A stretch of 64,000 nucleotides of DNA, from positions 1-64,000 of the forward strand of contig NZ_JMDW01000022.1 of assembly GCF_000691525.1 (NCBI RefSeq). The letters are read 5' to 3'. This document shows positions 16,789-26,346 of this stretch, piece after piece. The stretch is from Mycolicibacterium neoaurum ATCC 25795. Lineage in GTDB: Bacteria; Actinomycetota; Actinomycetes; Mycobacteriales; Mycobacteriaceae. Both the position numbers and the translations under genes were made by a program. Position 1 is the first letter of the stretch. The number at the start of each line of letters is the position of its first letter. The notes beneath the pieces were generated by a model. It was not told the origin of the DNA, did no database searches, and was given only the letters and a program-made list of their open reading frames with translations.

Positions 16789-19383
16789 GTGAAAGCCCTG
16801 AGACGATTCACCGTCCGAGCCCACCTTCCGGAGCGGCTTTCGGCGCTGGAGCGGTTGTCGGTCAATCTGAGGTGGTCTTGGCACACGCCGACGCAGAAGT
16901 TGTTCGCCGAGATCGACCCGTCACTGTGGGAGCGGGTCGGTGCGGACCCGGTGGCACTGCTCGGTGAGGTCAACCCGCAGCGGCTCGACGAACTGGCCGC
17001 CGACCACGAGTTCACCCGGCAGGTCGACGCGTGCGCCGACGATCTGGACAACTATCTGAGCCAGCCGATGTGGTATCAGAATCAGATCACCGACGGCCGG
17101 GAGTTTCCCAACGGGATCGCCTACTTCTCGATGGAGTTCGGCGTTGCCGAGGTGCTGCCCAACTACTCCGGTGGCCTGGGCATCCTGGCCGGCGACCATC
17201 TCAAGTCCGCGTCGGACCTAGGCCTTCCGTTGATCGCGGTGGGCCTGTACTACCGGTCCGGGTACTTCCGGCAGTCGCTGACCGCCGATGGCTGGCAGCA
17301 CGAGAATTATCCGTCGCTGGACCCGCAGGGCCTGCCGCTGCGGCTGCTGACCGACCACGCCGGGCAACCGGTGCTGGTCGATCTGGCGATGCCCGACAGC
17401 GCCCGGCTGTACGCACAGGTGCTCATCGCCCAGGTGGGTCGGGTTCCGCTGCTGCTGCTCGATTCGGATATCGGCGAGAACGAGCACGACCTGCGCGGCG
17501 TGACCGACCGCCTGTACGGCGGTGACCAGGAGCATCGGATCAAACAGGAACTGCTCGCCGGTATCGGTGGCGTCCGCGCGATCCGGGCATACACCGAGGT
17601 CGAGGGGCTGCCCGCACCCGAGGTGTTCCACATGAACGAGGGGCACGCCGGATTTCTCGGGGTCGAGCGCATCCGGGAACTGATCGAGGCGGGGCTGGAC
17701 TTCGACACCGCGCTGACCGTGGTGCGGTCCTCCACGGTGTTCACCACCCACACGCCCGTCCCGGCCGGGATCGACCGGTTCCCGGTGGAGATGGTGCGCC
17801 GCTACTTCGGCGGAGTGGACCTGAACTCCCGGTTGCTTCCCGGTGTTCCGCTGGAGCGGATCATCGCCTTCGGTGCCGAAGAGGATCCGGAGAAGTTCAA
17901 CATGGCCCATATGGGTCTGCGGCTGGCTCAGCGCGCCAATGGCGTCTCCCTGTTGCACGGCGAGGTCAGCCGGGCGATGTTCAACGGGCTGTGGCCCGGG
18001 TTCGACCCGGCCGAGGTGCCGATCGGTTCCATCACCAACGGCGTGCATGCGCCGACCTGGGCGGCGCCGCAGTGGGTGGACCTGGCGCGCGAACTCATCG
18101 GGGAGGACCTCGGGTCGCTCAGTGAGGCCGAAACCTGGCAACGGCTCCAGCAGGTGGATCCCGGACACCTGTGGTGGATTCGTTCGCAACTGCGGTCGCA
18201 GCTGATCGACGATGTCCGGGCCAGGCTGCGCCGATCGTGGCTGGAGCGCGGGGCGTCGGAGGCCGAATTGGGTTGGATCGCTTCGGCATTCGATCCGGAC
18301 GTGCTGACCGTCGGATTCGCCCGACGGGTGCCCACCTACAAACGGCTCACCCTGATGCTGCGCGACCCGCAGCGCCTGGAGCGGTTGCTGCTCGATGCCG
18401 ACCGGCCCGTCCAGCTGATCGTCGCGGGCAAATCCCACCCCGCCGATGACGGTGGCAAGTCGCTGATCCAGCAGATCGTGCGCTTTGCCGACCGGCATGA
18501 GGTGCGCCACCGGATCGCGTTCCTGCCTGACTACGACATGTCGATGGCCCGGCTCTTGTACTGGGGTTGCGATGTGTGGCTGAACAATCCGCTGCGCCCG
18601 TTGGAGGCATGCGGCACGTCGGGCATGAAGAGCGCGCTCAACGGTGGGCTGAACCTGTCCGTCCGCGACGGGTGGTGGGACGAGTGGTACGACGGCGAGA
18701 ACGGTTGGGAGATCCCCACCGCGGACGGTTTGGCCGATGAGACCCGCCGCGACGATATCGAGGCAGGTGCCCTCTACGATCTGCTGGAGAGCTCCGTGAC
18801 ACCGCGGTTCTACGAACGCGACGAGCACGGTGTGCCGGTGCGCTGGGTCGAGATGGTGCGCCACACCCTGCAGGCGCTCGGCCCCAAGGTGCTGGCGTCC
18901 CGGATGGTGCGTGATTACACCGAGAAGTACTACGCCCCCGCGGCACGATCGCTGCGCGCCACCCTGGAACCCGATAGTGACGATGTGCCCTTCGGCGCGG
19001 CACGGCAGCTCGCCGCCTACCGCACCCGCGTGCAGCAGCAGTGGCCGCACGTCCAGATCACCGATGTCGACAGTTATGGTTTGCCCGATACCCCGCTGCT
19101 CGGCAGCGAGTTGACCCTGACCGCCACCGTGGACCTGGCCGGCTTGGAACCGAACGAGGTTACGGTGCAGGCGGTTCTGGGGCGTGTCGACGGTAGTGAC
19201 AACCTGCGCGACCCGGTGACCGTTGCGATGGTGCACACCGGCGGTGCCGAGGGCGGCCGGCAGGTCTTCTCGACCACCACGCCGTTGCCGGTGGCCGGAC
19301 CGGTCGGTTACACGGTGCGAGTGCTGCCCCAGCACCGGCTGCTGGCGGGGACCAACGAGCTGGGACTCGTCACGCTGGCATGA
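16789..19383 (+). CDS. glgP: Alpha-glucan (glycogen) phosphorylase
   Basis: This 864-aa GT35 enzyme releases glucose-1-phosphate from alpha-1,4 glucans, or contributes to maltose-1-phosphate and glucan turnover. The pyridoxal-phosphate lysine is in EACGTSGMKSALNGGLNLSV. The N-terminal DUF3417 region (about 10-120) is typical of the actinobacterial branch. The start is a GTG, as in Rv1328. It diverges from glgE-glgB, so glucan synthesis and breakdown genes are controlled from one 219-bp intergenic region. Its stop overlaps the next gene's ATG. Confidence 0.95.
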   Translation: MKALRRFTVRAHLPERLSALERLSVNLRWSWHTPTQKLFAEIDPSLWERVGADPVALLGEVNPQRLDELAADHEFTRQVDACADDLDNYLSQPMWYQNQITDGREFPNGIAYFSMEFGVAEVLPNYSGGLGILAGDHLKSASDLGLPLIAVGLYYRSGYFRQSLTADGWQHENYPSLDPQGLPLRLLTDHAGQPVLVDLAMPDSARLYAQVLIAQVGRVPLLLLDSDIGENEHDLRGVTDRLYGGDQEHRIKQELLAGIGGVRAIRAYTEVEGLPAPEVFHMNEGHAGFLGVERIRELIEAGLDFDTALTVVRSSTVFTTHTPVPAGIDRFPVEMVRRYFGGVDLNSRLLPGVPLERIIAFGAEEDPEKFNMAHMGLRLAQRANGVSLLHGEVSRAMFNGLWPGFDPAEVPIGSITNGVHAPTWAAPQWVDLARELIGEDLGSLSEAETWQRLQQVDPGHLWWIRSQLRSQLIDDVRARLRRSWLERGASEAELGWIASAFDPDVLTVGFARRVPTYKRLTLMLRDPQRLERLLLDADRPVQLIVAGKSHPADDGGKSLIQQIVRFADRHEVRHRIAFLPDYDMSMARLLYWGCDVWLNNPLRPLEACGTSGMKSALNGGLNLSVRDGWWDEWYDGENGWEIPTADGLADETRRDDIEAGALYDLLESSVTPRFYERDEHGVPVRWVEMVRHTLQALGPKVLASRMVRDYTEKYYAPAARSLRATLEPDSDDVPFGAARQLAAYRTRVQQQWPHVQITDVDSYGLPDTPLLGSELTLTATVDLAGLEPNEVTVQAVLGRVDGSDNLRDPVTVAMVHTGGAEGGRQVFSTTTPLPVAGPVGYTVRVLPQHRLLAGTNELGLVTLA

Positions 19384-20243
19384 GCAAGATCCGTGAGGTC
19401 GAGGTCGACGGTGGTCCCTATGCGTTGGCGGCGGGACCGGACGGGGCGATGTGGGTGACGTGTGCGCGCACCGGCCAGATCGCCAGAATCACCCCTGGCG
19501 GTGAGCTCACCATGTTCGACATCGGAGCCGACAGCAGGCCCCAGATCATCGTGGCCGGTCCCGATGGCGCGCTGTGGTTCACCCGCGGCGGTGACGATCG
19601 CATCGGCCGGATCACCACAGACGGTGTCCAGAGCGCCGTCGAACTCGGCTCCGGGAGTGCGCCTTTCGGGCTGTGTGTGGGACCTGATCGGGCGCTGTGG
19701 TTCACCACGATGACCGCAGGCACGATCGGCAGACTCGATCCCGTCGACGGGCGGATCGACGAGCATCCGGTGGGTGGGATGCCCGCCATGATCACCGCAG
19801 GGCCCGACGGAGCGTTGTGGTTCACCCTGAATCAGCGCAGCGCCATCGGCAGGCTGGACCTTGCGGGTGCGCTCACCGTCCGCGAATTGCCCACCCGCGC
19901 CGCGGGTCCGGTGGGCATCACCGCCACCCATGATGATGCGGTCTGGTTCACCGAGATCCTGGCCGACAAGATCGGCCGGATTCCGACCGATGAGGCGATC
20001 CAGGAACTCGACCTTCCCGGCAAGCCCCATGCGGTCCTGGCCGACCCGACCGGCGGTGTCTGGGTCAGCCTGTGGGGCGCCGACCAGATCGCGCGGGTCG
20101 GTGCCGACGGTGAGTACGACACCATCGACCTGCCCGCGGGGAGCGAACCGCACGGACTGGCGATCGAGGACCGCGGAGCCGCCGGAACCGCGCTGTGGGT
20201 CGCTCTGGAGCAGGGCAGCGTATTGCGGATCCCGCTGAGCTGA
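19380..20243 (+). CDS. Virginiamycin B lyase-like beta-propeller protein
   Basis: This 287-aa protein is made of about seven repeats of the GPDGALWFT type (for example at residues 20-27, 59-67 and 142-150), giving a streptogramin-lyase propeller. True Vgb enzymes linearise streptogramin B antibiotics using C-terminal His and Glu residues. Here EPHGLA and WVALEQG sit in the right region, but I cannot confirm the active site. The ATG overlaps the glgP stop (ATGA), so it is translated with glgP. A role in glucan metabolism, not resistance, is possible. Confidence 0.82.
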   Translation: MSKIREVEVDGGPYALAAGPDGAMWVTCARTGQIARITPGGELTMFDIGADSRPQIIVAGPDGALWFTRGGDDRIGRITTDGVQSAVELGSGSAPFGLCVGPDRALWFTTMTAGTIGRLDPVDGRIDEHPVGGMPAMITAGPDGALWFTLNQRSAIGRLDLAGALTVRELPTRAAGPVGITATHDDAVWFTEILADKIGRIPTDEAIQELDLPGKPHAVLADPTGGVWVSLWGADQIARVGADGEYDTIDLPAGSEPHGLAIEDRGAAGTALWVALEQGSVLRIPLS

Positions 20244-20331
20244 ACGCCGGAATCGGCCCGGCATGTGTTGTTGTCGTGCCCTGACGGTGACCTGGACCCG
20301 GTAAGTTTCGCGCCGGATCACGGGAAAGTGG

Positions 20332-21132
20332 GTGTCGGTGCGGCGAAGGTTGGCTGTCGGCGCAGTCCTGTGGGCTGTCACGGTGCTGTGCGCACCGGTG
20401 GGCACAGCCGATCCCGGTCCGGATCGTGGGGAGCCGCCGTACAACCCGGTTGCCCCGCCGGCGATCGACCCCGCATTGGAGCCCTCACCGACCCCGGTCA
20501 TGCAGCCCGTTGCCGCTCCGCAGGCGTCTCCGGTCGGCCCGGCACTACACGGATGGGTGCCCTCTGCGGCGGCCGTCAGCACCAACACCCCCGACGGCTG
20601 GACCCTGACACTATCGGCCACCGACGAGACGCAATTGGTCAATGCACCACTGACGACGGCGATCTCCTCGCGTAGCTACATCGTCGGCGGTACGTTCAAC
20701 GGACACATCATCGGCCCGGATCCCGCCATCACTCCGGAAGGGGTGATGGAGGTCGGTTACCAGATCGGCTGCGGCATCGATATGAGCACATCCAATGGTG
20801 TCACCCTGACCGGAAGTGCCGGCGTATCACCCTCGTTGGGTCTGGCCGGTGTCGACGTGGCCGATCCAGCACTCGACGGGCTGGTCCCGGTGTTGACCAC
20901 GCCGGTCACCGGCGGCATCGCCGTTGCACTGAAACCCGGTGTGGTCAACGTCGTTCCGGTCACGGAGAAGCAATTCCGCGGTGCCAACCCCTGGGTGTTG
21001 ATCAGCAATTTCCGGGTGAAGATCGATGGTTGCGTCGGGCAGTCCTTCATCCGTTCGTATGCGTTTCTCACCCGTTCCACCGATGAGTCCGACGCAGTGT
21101 TGGCCTATTACGGCGAGACGAAAGTGGTTTAG
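20332..21132 (+). CDS. MspA-family outer-membrane porin
   Basis: MspA-type porins form octameric channels through the mycolic-acid outer membrane. This 266-aa protein has a signal peptide (to about residue 26) and a Pro-rich segment (about 27-75). The MspA core (DGWTLTLSATDETQLVNAPLTT, VEVGYQIGCGIDM, VRSYA-type end) follows. It is longer than MspA (about 211 aa precursor) because of the Pro-rich segment, and has two cysteines (GCGIDM and DGCVGQ) that classical MspA lacks. GGGAAAG precedes the GTG start. Confidence 0.88.
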   Translation: MSVRRRLAVGAVLWAVTVLCAPVGTADPGPDRGEPPYNPVAPPAIDPALEPSPTPVMQPVAAPQASPVGPALHGWVPSAAAVSTNTPDGWTLTLSATDETQLVNAPLTTAISSRSYIVGGTFNGHIIGPDPAITPEGVMEVGYQIGCGIDMSTSNGVTLTGSAGVSPSLGLAGVDVADPALDGLVPVLTTPVTGGIAVALKPGVVNVVPVTEKQFRGANPWVLISNFRVKIDGCVGQSFIRSYAFLTRSTDESDAVLAYYGETKVV

Positions 21133-22598
21133 GCGAATCGTTTGAAACAGCGGTCGGTATCACCGAGCACCCCGACCCGGAATGCGTCGATACGGGAGAA
21201 CCCGGAGGGCACCGACTCACCGTTGACGTCGCTGGCGACCAGTCCGTTGAGCAGGATTCCCGATACCGCCTCGTCGACATCACCTGCGGTGAGCGCAATC
21301 GTGTCGCCGTCGGGGGTGTTGACCTCCTTGACGAGTTTGGCCGTTGCGACCCCGGTCAGGCAGGCGGTGCGCAGCGCCGCCTGCGCGGTGTTGAGCGCGA
21401 CGCCACCGTGCTGCTGCTGAACCGACTGCATGTAGCGCGAGATCACCACCGAGTAGGCGGTGTTGTCACCGGTGGCCAATCCGGCATTCTCATCCTCCTC
21501 GGCGGGCTGGGCACCCAGCACCTCCAGGGCGGGCAGATCCACCGAGATGGTGTTGGTCGCCGGACAGAACGTCGCCGGTGCGTCGGAATCGGCATCGGGG
21601 CAATCGGGGCGATCGAAGGTGAGGGTCGGGCGCTCGGCGGGATCGAACAGGATGTTCATCGCGTCGACGACCGAACGCACCGAATCCGCGGTGATCTGTA
21701 GTTCACCGGATTGATCTTCAGGGAGCAGAACCGGCAGGTCGCCCCGGCGTTGCTTGATCTCCGCGGGATCCATCGCCGCGCAGGAACCGGCACCGTCGGT
21801 GAACCCGAACTGGAATGCCGAAACCCGTTCGAATGCCGAACCGTGTTCGTCCTCACCGGCCTCGGAGTCGTCGACGGTCATCAGCGGATCGCGGAAGCCG
21901 ATCATCGTCGTCATCAGGCTGTTCAGACCGTCACCGGTGGACAGCGTGAAACGAGGTGAATTGTCCTCGGCAACCCACCGCATGTACACGCCGGCAAGGC
22001 AATCGGCCTGTTGCTCGGAGACCAGCGTCGGCGTGTCGTCCGAGACGATGCCCGCCTGTGCCTGGATCGCGTGACCGTACTCGTGGGCCAACACCATCGT
22101 GACGGCCATATCGCCGTTGGCGCTGCGCAGTGCGGGCAGCAGGACCCCGCGGTCCCAGCCGATGGTGCGGTCGTCATCGCAATACGCGGCATTGACGAGG
22201 TTGTAGGTGTCCTCGCCGCAGAAGGCGCCGTCGAAACCGTCTGAATCCCAGGAGAGGATCTCCGACACCGGAGTGAACTCACCATCGAATGTCTCACCGT
22301 AGGTCTGTTCCCAGAATTGTTCGATATCGCTGATCGAACTGGCGGCGAGCATGTCGATGTCACCACCATCGGTGTCCTTGACCTCGCGGGTGGGATCGGT
22401 GGCGTCATCGCGCAACCCGGTGGGTCCGTCGGTGGCGGGCATCCCCGCCACCCGGAACGGGTCGGCGAACACCGAAACGGCGCTGCCCTGCACCGGTTCG
22501 GAGCATGCGCTGACGATCAGCACCGTGCCCAGCGCCAGCGCCGCAGCCGGGAACCATCGCAGACGTCGGCGTCCTGTCGCCGTCGTAGGGAAATGCAT
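21129..22598 (-). CDS. Zinc-metalloprotease-like lipoprotein (paralogue 1)
   Basis: This 489-aa lipoprotein has a signal peptide ending in a lipobox (VLIVSAC). The body carries a zincin motif VLAHEYGHAIQAQAG (HExxH), followed by EQQADCLAGVYMRWV, which supplies a likely third zinc ligand. The layout resembles neutral zinc metallopeptidases of the YpfJ group. The ATG at 22598 is preceded by AAAGGCGG. A second copy of the family lies at 47042-48493 with the same order of motifs. The substrate is unknown; an extracytoplasmic location is inferred. It converges with the porin gene. Confidence 0.82.
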   Translation of the reverse strand: MHFPTTATGRRRLRWFPAAALALGTVLIVSACSEPVQGSAVSVFADPFRVAGMPATDGPTGLRDDATDPTREVKDTDGGDIDMLAASSISDIEQFWEQTYGETFDGEFTPVSEILSWDSDGFDGAFCGEDTYNLVNAAYCDDDRTIGWDRGVLLPALRSANGDMAVTMVLAHEYGHAIQAQAGIVSDDTPTLVSEQQADCLAGVYMRWVAEDNSPRFTLSTGDGLNSLMTTMIGFRDPLMTVDDSEAGEDEHGSAFERVSAFQFGFTDGAGSCAAMDPAEIKQRRGDLPVLLPEDQSGELQITADSVRSVVDAMNILFDPAERPTLTFDRPDCPDADSDAPATFCPATNTISVDLPALEVLGAQPAEEDENAGLATGDNTAYSVVISRYMQSVQQQHGGVALNTAQAALRTACLTGVATAKLVKEVNTPDGDTIALTAGDVDEAVSGILLNGLVASDVNGESVPSGFSRIDAFRVGVLGDTDRCFKRFA

Positions 22599-22658
22599 CT
22601 GCCCGCCTTTCCGGTGCGCCCGGGCGGGGCACGTTTCTGGGTAGCAGAATAGTGACAA

Positions 22659-24647
22659 TCAGCCGTTGCGCAGGCGAATCAGCGCGGCCCGAACCCGTTC
22701 CGGGTCGGTGGTGGCCCAGAACGGTGGCAGTGAGGCACGCAGGAATCCGCCGTAGCGAGCGGTCGCCATCCGGGAGTCCAGGATCGCGACCACACCGCGA
22801 TCATCGATCCGGCGCAACAATCGGCCCGCCCCCTGGGACAACAGCAATGCCGCGTGACTGGCGGCCACCGCCATGAATCCGTTGCCACCGCGGGCGCCGA
22901 TCGCACGCTGCCGGGCGGTCAGCAGCGGATCGTCGGGCCGGGGGAAGGGAATCCGGTCGATCAGCACCAGCGAGAGGGTCGGGCCGGGGACATCGACGCC
23001 CTGCCACAGCGACAGCGTGCCGAACAGTGAGGTCTGCTCGTCATCGGCGAATTGTTTGACCAACGCCGCGGTGGTGTCCTGGCCCTGGCACAGCACCGGG
23101 GTGGACAGCCGCTCGGCCATCACCTCCGCGGTGGCCTTGGCCGCGCGCATCGACGAGAACAGGCCGAGCGTGCGGCCGCCGGCCGCGGTGATGAGCGCTT
23201 CGATCTCGTCGAGCTGTGCCGGCGATCCGGTGCCATCGCGGCCAGGAGGTGGCAGATGCTTTGCCACGTAGAGGATTCCGGATTTTGCATGGTCGAACGG
23301 CGAGCCGACGTCGAGGCCGCGCCATCGGTCGGGCTGGTCGCCGCCGGAGAGACCCCAGGCGGCCGCCATCCCGTCGAAGCTGCCGCCAAGGGTCAGGGTG
23401 GCCGAGGTCAGTACGGCGGTGGCACGAGCAAAAAGCCTGGTGCGCAACAGACCCGACACCGATAGCGGGGCCACCCGCAGCACTGCACGCTTGCCCGCCG
23501 CGGCGCGGCTGTTCTCCTCGTGATCCAGCCACACCACATCCACCCGGTCGGGGATGGCGGGACCGAACGAATCCAACATTCGCGCCGCGATATCGCCGAT
23601 CTCGGTGACCGCGGTGACGGCCTCGGTGCGCGCCGCGGCGGCCTGCGGGTCCGACGGGGTGGTGTCGATCGCCGAGCGGATCACGAATGCCGCATCGCGC
23701 AGAGCGGTCAGGTAGGTGGCCAGTTCGTCGTCGAGGTGGTCGATACGACCGGGTTCGGCGTCGTGGATCATCGCTGCCAGATTGGCCCCGGCTGCCTCGA
23801 AGCGCTCGACGAGTTCATCGGCGACCAGCCGCCCGATCCGGCGCTGGGCGGCACCGAGCGCGGTGGCCGACAGTTCGCCGGTCGCCACACCGGTCACCCG
23901 GTCGGCGAGCTCGTGTGCCTCGTCGACGACGAGCATCTCGTGTTCGGGCAGCACCGAGGCATCGGCGATGGCGTCGATGGCCAGCAGCGCATGATTGGTG
24001 ACAACGATGTCGGCGGTACCGGCCTTGGCGCGCGCCTTCTCCGAGTAGCAGTCGGCGCTGTAGGGGCAGCGCGACACCCCGATGCATTCCCGGGCCGACA
24101 CGCTGACCTGACTCCAGGATCGGTCCGGTACACCGGGGGCCAGCTCGTCTCGGTCACCGGTCTCGGTGTCCGAGGCCCATGCCGTCAGCCGCTGCACATC
24201 GCGGCCCAGCGCGGTCGCGGCGACCGCGTCGAACAGTTCCTCCTGGGGCAGATCATCACCCTCGGATGCGGCGCCGTTGTGGATCTTGTTCAGACACAAG
24301 TAATTTCCCCGGCCCTTGAGCAACGCAAAGGTCGGTTTGCGGGGCAGTCGCGGGGCCAGGGCGTCGGCCAGCCTCGGCAGGTCACGGTCGACGAGCTGAC
24401 GCTGCAGGGCGATGGTCGCGGTCGACACCACCACCGGCGACCCCGCCGATACCGCCCGGGCGATCGAGGGCACCAGATAGGCCAGTGATTTGCCGGTGCC
24501 GGTGCCTGCCTGGACGGCGAGGTGCTTGCCCGTTTCGAAGGCCTCGGTGACGGCCTGGGCCATCTCGACCTGACCGGCACGCTGGGTGCCGCCGAGGGCA
24601 TCGACCGCGGCGGCGAGGAGATCCGTGACGGTGACGACGGCGGTCAC
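22659..24647 (-). CDS. dinG: ATP-dependent helicase, DinG family
   Basis: This 662-aa superfamily 2 DNA helicase has Walker A AGTGTGKSLAYLVP (near residue 50), the DEAH box VVDEAHELADRV, and an iron-sulfur cysteine cluster (ECIGVSRCPYSADCYSEK). The C-terminal motif is QGAGRLLRRIDDRGVVAILD. It probably unwinds 5'-tailed duplexes, R-loops or quadruplexes in repair. The GTG start overlaps the pncB stop by four bases, so it is the second gene of that operon, as in Rv1329c-Rv1330c. Confidence 0.93.
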   Translation of the reverse strand: MTAVVTVTDLLAAAVDALGGTQRAGQVEMAQAVTEAFETGKHLAVQAGTGTGKSLAYLVPSIARAVSAGSPVVVSTATIALQRQLVDRDLPRLADALAPRLPRKPTFALLKGRGNYLCLNKIHNGAASEGDDLPQEELFDAVAATALGRDVQRLTAWASDTETGDRDELAPGVPDRSWSQVSVSARECIGVSRCPYSADCYSEKARAKAGTADIVVTNHALLAIDAIADASVLPEHEMLVVDEAHELADRVTGVATGELSATALGAAQRRIGRLVADELVERFEAAGANLAAMIHDAEPGRIDHLDDELATYLTALRDAAFVIRSAIDTTPSDPQAAAARTEAVTAVTEIGDIAARMLDSFGPAIPDRVDVVWLDHEENSRAAAGKRAVLRVAPLSVSGLLRTRLFARATAVLTSATLTLGGSFDGMAAAWGLSGGDQPDRWRGLDVGSPFDHAKSGILYVAKHLPPPGRDGTGSPAQLDEIEALITAAGGRTLGLFSSMRAAKATAEVMAERLSTPVLCQGQDTTAALVKQFADDEQTSLFGTLSLWQGVDVPGPTLSLVLIDRIPFPRPDDPLLTARQRAIGARGGNGFMAVAASHAALLLSQGAGRLLRRIDDRGVVAILDSRMATARYGGFLRASLPPFWATTDPERVRAALIRLRNG

Positions 24648-25975
24648 CTGGCGGGAACCACGCGGGTGGCGACGGCGGGTTCACCCCGCGAGAGCTTCAG
24701 GCCGTCCCAGGGCAGGCTGGTGAGCCCGGCGGCCATCAGCGTGCGGGCCGCGTCGAGATCGGGCGTGTCGACCGGCTCACCGGCGCGCACCAGCGCAACG
24801 CTCAACGGTCTGGCGGTGAGCCCGGATTCGACCGCCGGTGGGTGCCCGGCCGGGAAGACCAGCTCCTCGGTGATGGTTCCCGACGGTTTGGCCACGCGCA
24901 TGGACTCCTTGGCCCCGCCCTGAGACCCCTTCTGCGCGCTGCGCTTCTGTACCGGGATGCCGTCGACCTCGACCAGCTTGTAGACCATCCCCGCGGTGGG
25001 GGCGCCGGAGCCGGTGACCAGCGAGGTCCCGACGCCATAGCTGTCGACCGGCTCGGCGCGCAGTGCCGCGATGGCGAACTCGTCGAGGTCGCCGGACACC
25101 ACGATGCGGGTGTTGCGGGCACCCAGCTCGTCGAGCTGGCGCCGGACCTGCCCGGCCACCACGCCGAGGTCACCGGAGTCGATGCGCACGGCTCCCAGTT
25201 CGGGTCCGGCGACCGCGATGGCATTGGCCACCCCTGCGGTGATGTCATAGGTGTCCACCAGCAAGGTGGTGCCCACGCCGAGAGCATCGACCTGCGCGGC
25301 GAAGGCGATACGTTCCGATGCGTCCTGTGCGGCGCGGTCGGCGGTGCCGTCCGGACCGGTGTGCAGCAGGGTGAAAGCATGAGCGCTGGTGCCCAGCGCG
25401 GGCACGCCGTAGCGTTGCTGAGCGGCCAGGTTGGAGCTGCCGTCGAAGCCGGCGATCCACGCCGCCCGTGCCGCGGCGACCGCGGCCTGCTCGTGGGTGC
25501 GTCGCGATCCCATCTCGATCAGTTGGCGGCCGGCCGCGGCGGAGACCATCCGGGCGGCGGCCGAGGCGATCGCGCAATCGTGGTTGAGCACCGACAGCGC
25601 CAACGTTTCCAGGATGACGCACTCGGCGAAGCTGCCGCGGACAGAGAGCACCGGCGAGTTCGGGAAGTACAGCTCGCCCTCGGGGTATCCGTCGATATCG
25701 CCGCCGAATCGGAAACCGGTCAGGAACTCGCGGGTCTGTTCGTCGAGGAAATCGGCGACGGTGTCCAAAGTGTTCGCATCGAAGGTGAAGTGTGCCAGCG
25801 CATCCACGAAGCGTCCGGTGCCCGCCACGACCCCGTAGCGGCGCCCGTCGGGCAGCCGACGGCCGAACACCTCGAACGTGCAGCGCCGGTGCGCCGATCC
25901 GTCGCGCAGTGCCGCGGCGAGCATGGTGAGCTCGTACTTGTCGGTCAGCAGCGCGGTGCTCACGGGGTCGTTCAC
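24644..25975 (-). CDS. pncB: Nicotinate phosphoribosyltransferase
   Basis: PncB makes nicotinate mononucleotide from nicotinate and PRPP in NAD salvage. The 443-aa protein begins STALLTDKYELTMLAAAL, the family N-terminus. It contains GSRRTHEQAA and the phosphate-binding SGDLDEFAI region near VRIDSGDL. A leaderless -10 box precedes the GTG start. It matches Rv1330c and diverges from clpS. Confidence 0.94.
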   Translation of the reverse strand: MNDPVSTALLTDKYELTMLAAALRDGSAHRRCTFEVFGRRLPDGRRYGVVAGTGRFVDALAHFTFDANTLDTVADFLDEQTREFLTGFRFGGDIDGYPEGELYFPNSPVLSVRGSFAECVILETLALSVLNHDCAIASAAARMVSAAAGRQLIEMGSRRTHEQAAVAAARAAWIAGFDGSSNLAAQQRYGVPALGTSAHAFTLLHTGPDGTADRAAQDASERIAFAAQVDALGVGTTLLVDTYDITAGVANAIAVAGPELGAVRIDSGDLGVVAGQVRRQLDELGARNTRIVVSGDLDEFAIAALRAEPVDSYGVGTSLVTGSGAPTAGMVYKLVEVDGIPVQKRSAQKGSQGGAKESMRVAKPSGTITEELVFPAGHPPAVESGLTARPLSVALVRAGEPVDTPDLDAARTLMAAGLTSLPWDGLKLSRGEPAVATRVVPAR

Positions 25976-25982
25976 GTCCCCA

Positions 25983-25988
25983 ACCGTA
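25983..25988 (-). promoter_or_regulatory. -10 box, leaderless promoter of pncB
   Basis: On the minus strand TACGGT is followed by seven bases and then the GTG at 25975. Confidence 0.5.
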
Positions 25989-26027
25989 TCGGTCCGGTTC
26001 CGATTCGGGCGGGAAGTGCCACCCCGG

Positions 26028-26033
26028 TAGTCT
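26028..26033 (+). promoter_or_regulatory. -10 box, leaderless promoter of the clpS operon
   Basis: TAGTCT is followed by seven bases and then the ATG at 26041; no ribosome binding site is present. It would drive the whole clpS to rhomboid gene run. Confidence 0.5.
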
Positions 26034-26040
26034 GTCGGGC

Positions 26041-26343
26041 ATGGTTACCCCAGCGCGGACTCGGCCGGGTACCCGTGAGGACGAGGCCACCGAGAGTCGC
26101 GATGCGACCGATAGTCCCTGGGTGACGATCGTGTGGGACGACCCGGTGAACCTGATGTCGTATGTGACCTACGTGTTCCAGAAGCTGTTCGGCTACTCCG
26201 AACCACATGCCACCAAGTTGATGATGCAGGTGCACACCGAGGGCAAGGCCGTGGTGTCCTCCGGCAGCCGGGAGTCGATGGAGGTCGACGTCACCAAGCT
26301 GCATTCGGCGGGCCTGTGGGCGACCATGCAGCAGGACCGCTGA
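26041..26343 (+). CDS. clpS: ATP-dependent Clp protease adaptor ClpS
   Basis: ClpS delivers N-degron substrates to ClpC/ClpP. The 100-aa protein shows the family core WVTIVWDDPVNLMSYVTYVFQKLFGYS and the HATKLMMQVHTEGKAVV helix, which form the N-end residue pocket. It heads the operon running to the rhomboid gene, as in Rv1331-Rv1337. Confidence 0.95.
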   Translation: MVTPARTRPGTREDEATESRDATDSPWVTIVWDDPVNLMSYVTYVFQKLFGYSEPHATKLMMQVHTEGKAVVSSGSRESMEVDVTKLHSAGLWATMQQDR

Positions 26344-26346
26344 CCC

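Noticed and set aside
17218..19335. 705-codon open frame on the minus strand opposite glgP
   Set aside because: It is a reading-frame shadow of a high-GC gene; the protein is low-complexity and Gly/His/Gln-rich, and glgP on the other strand is fully conserved.
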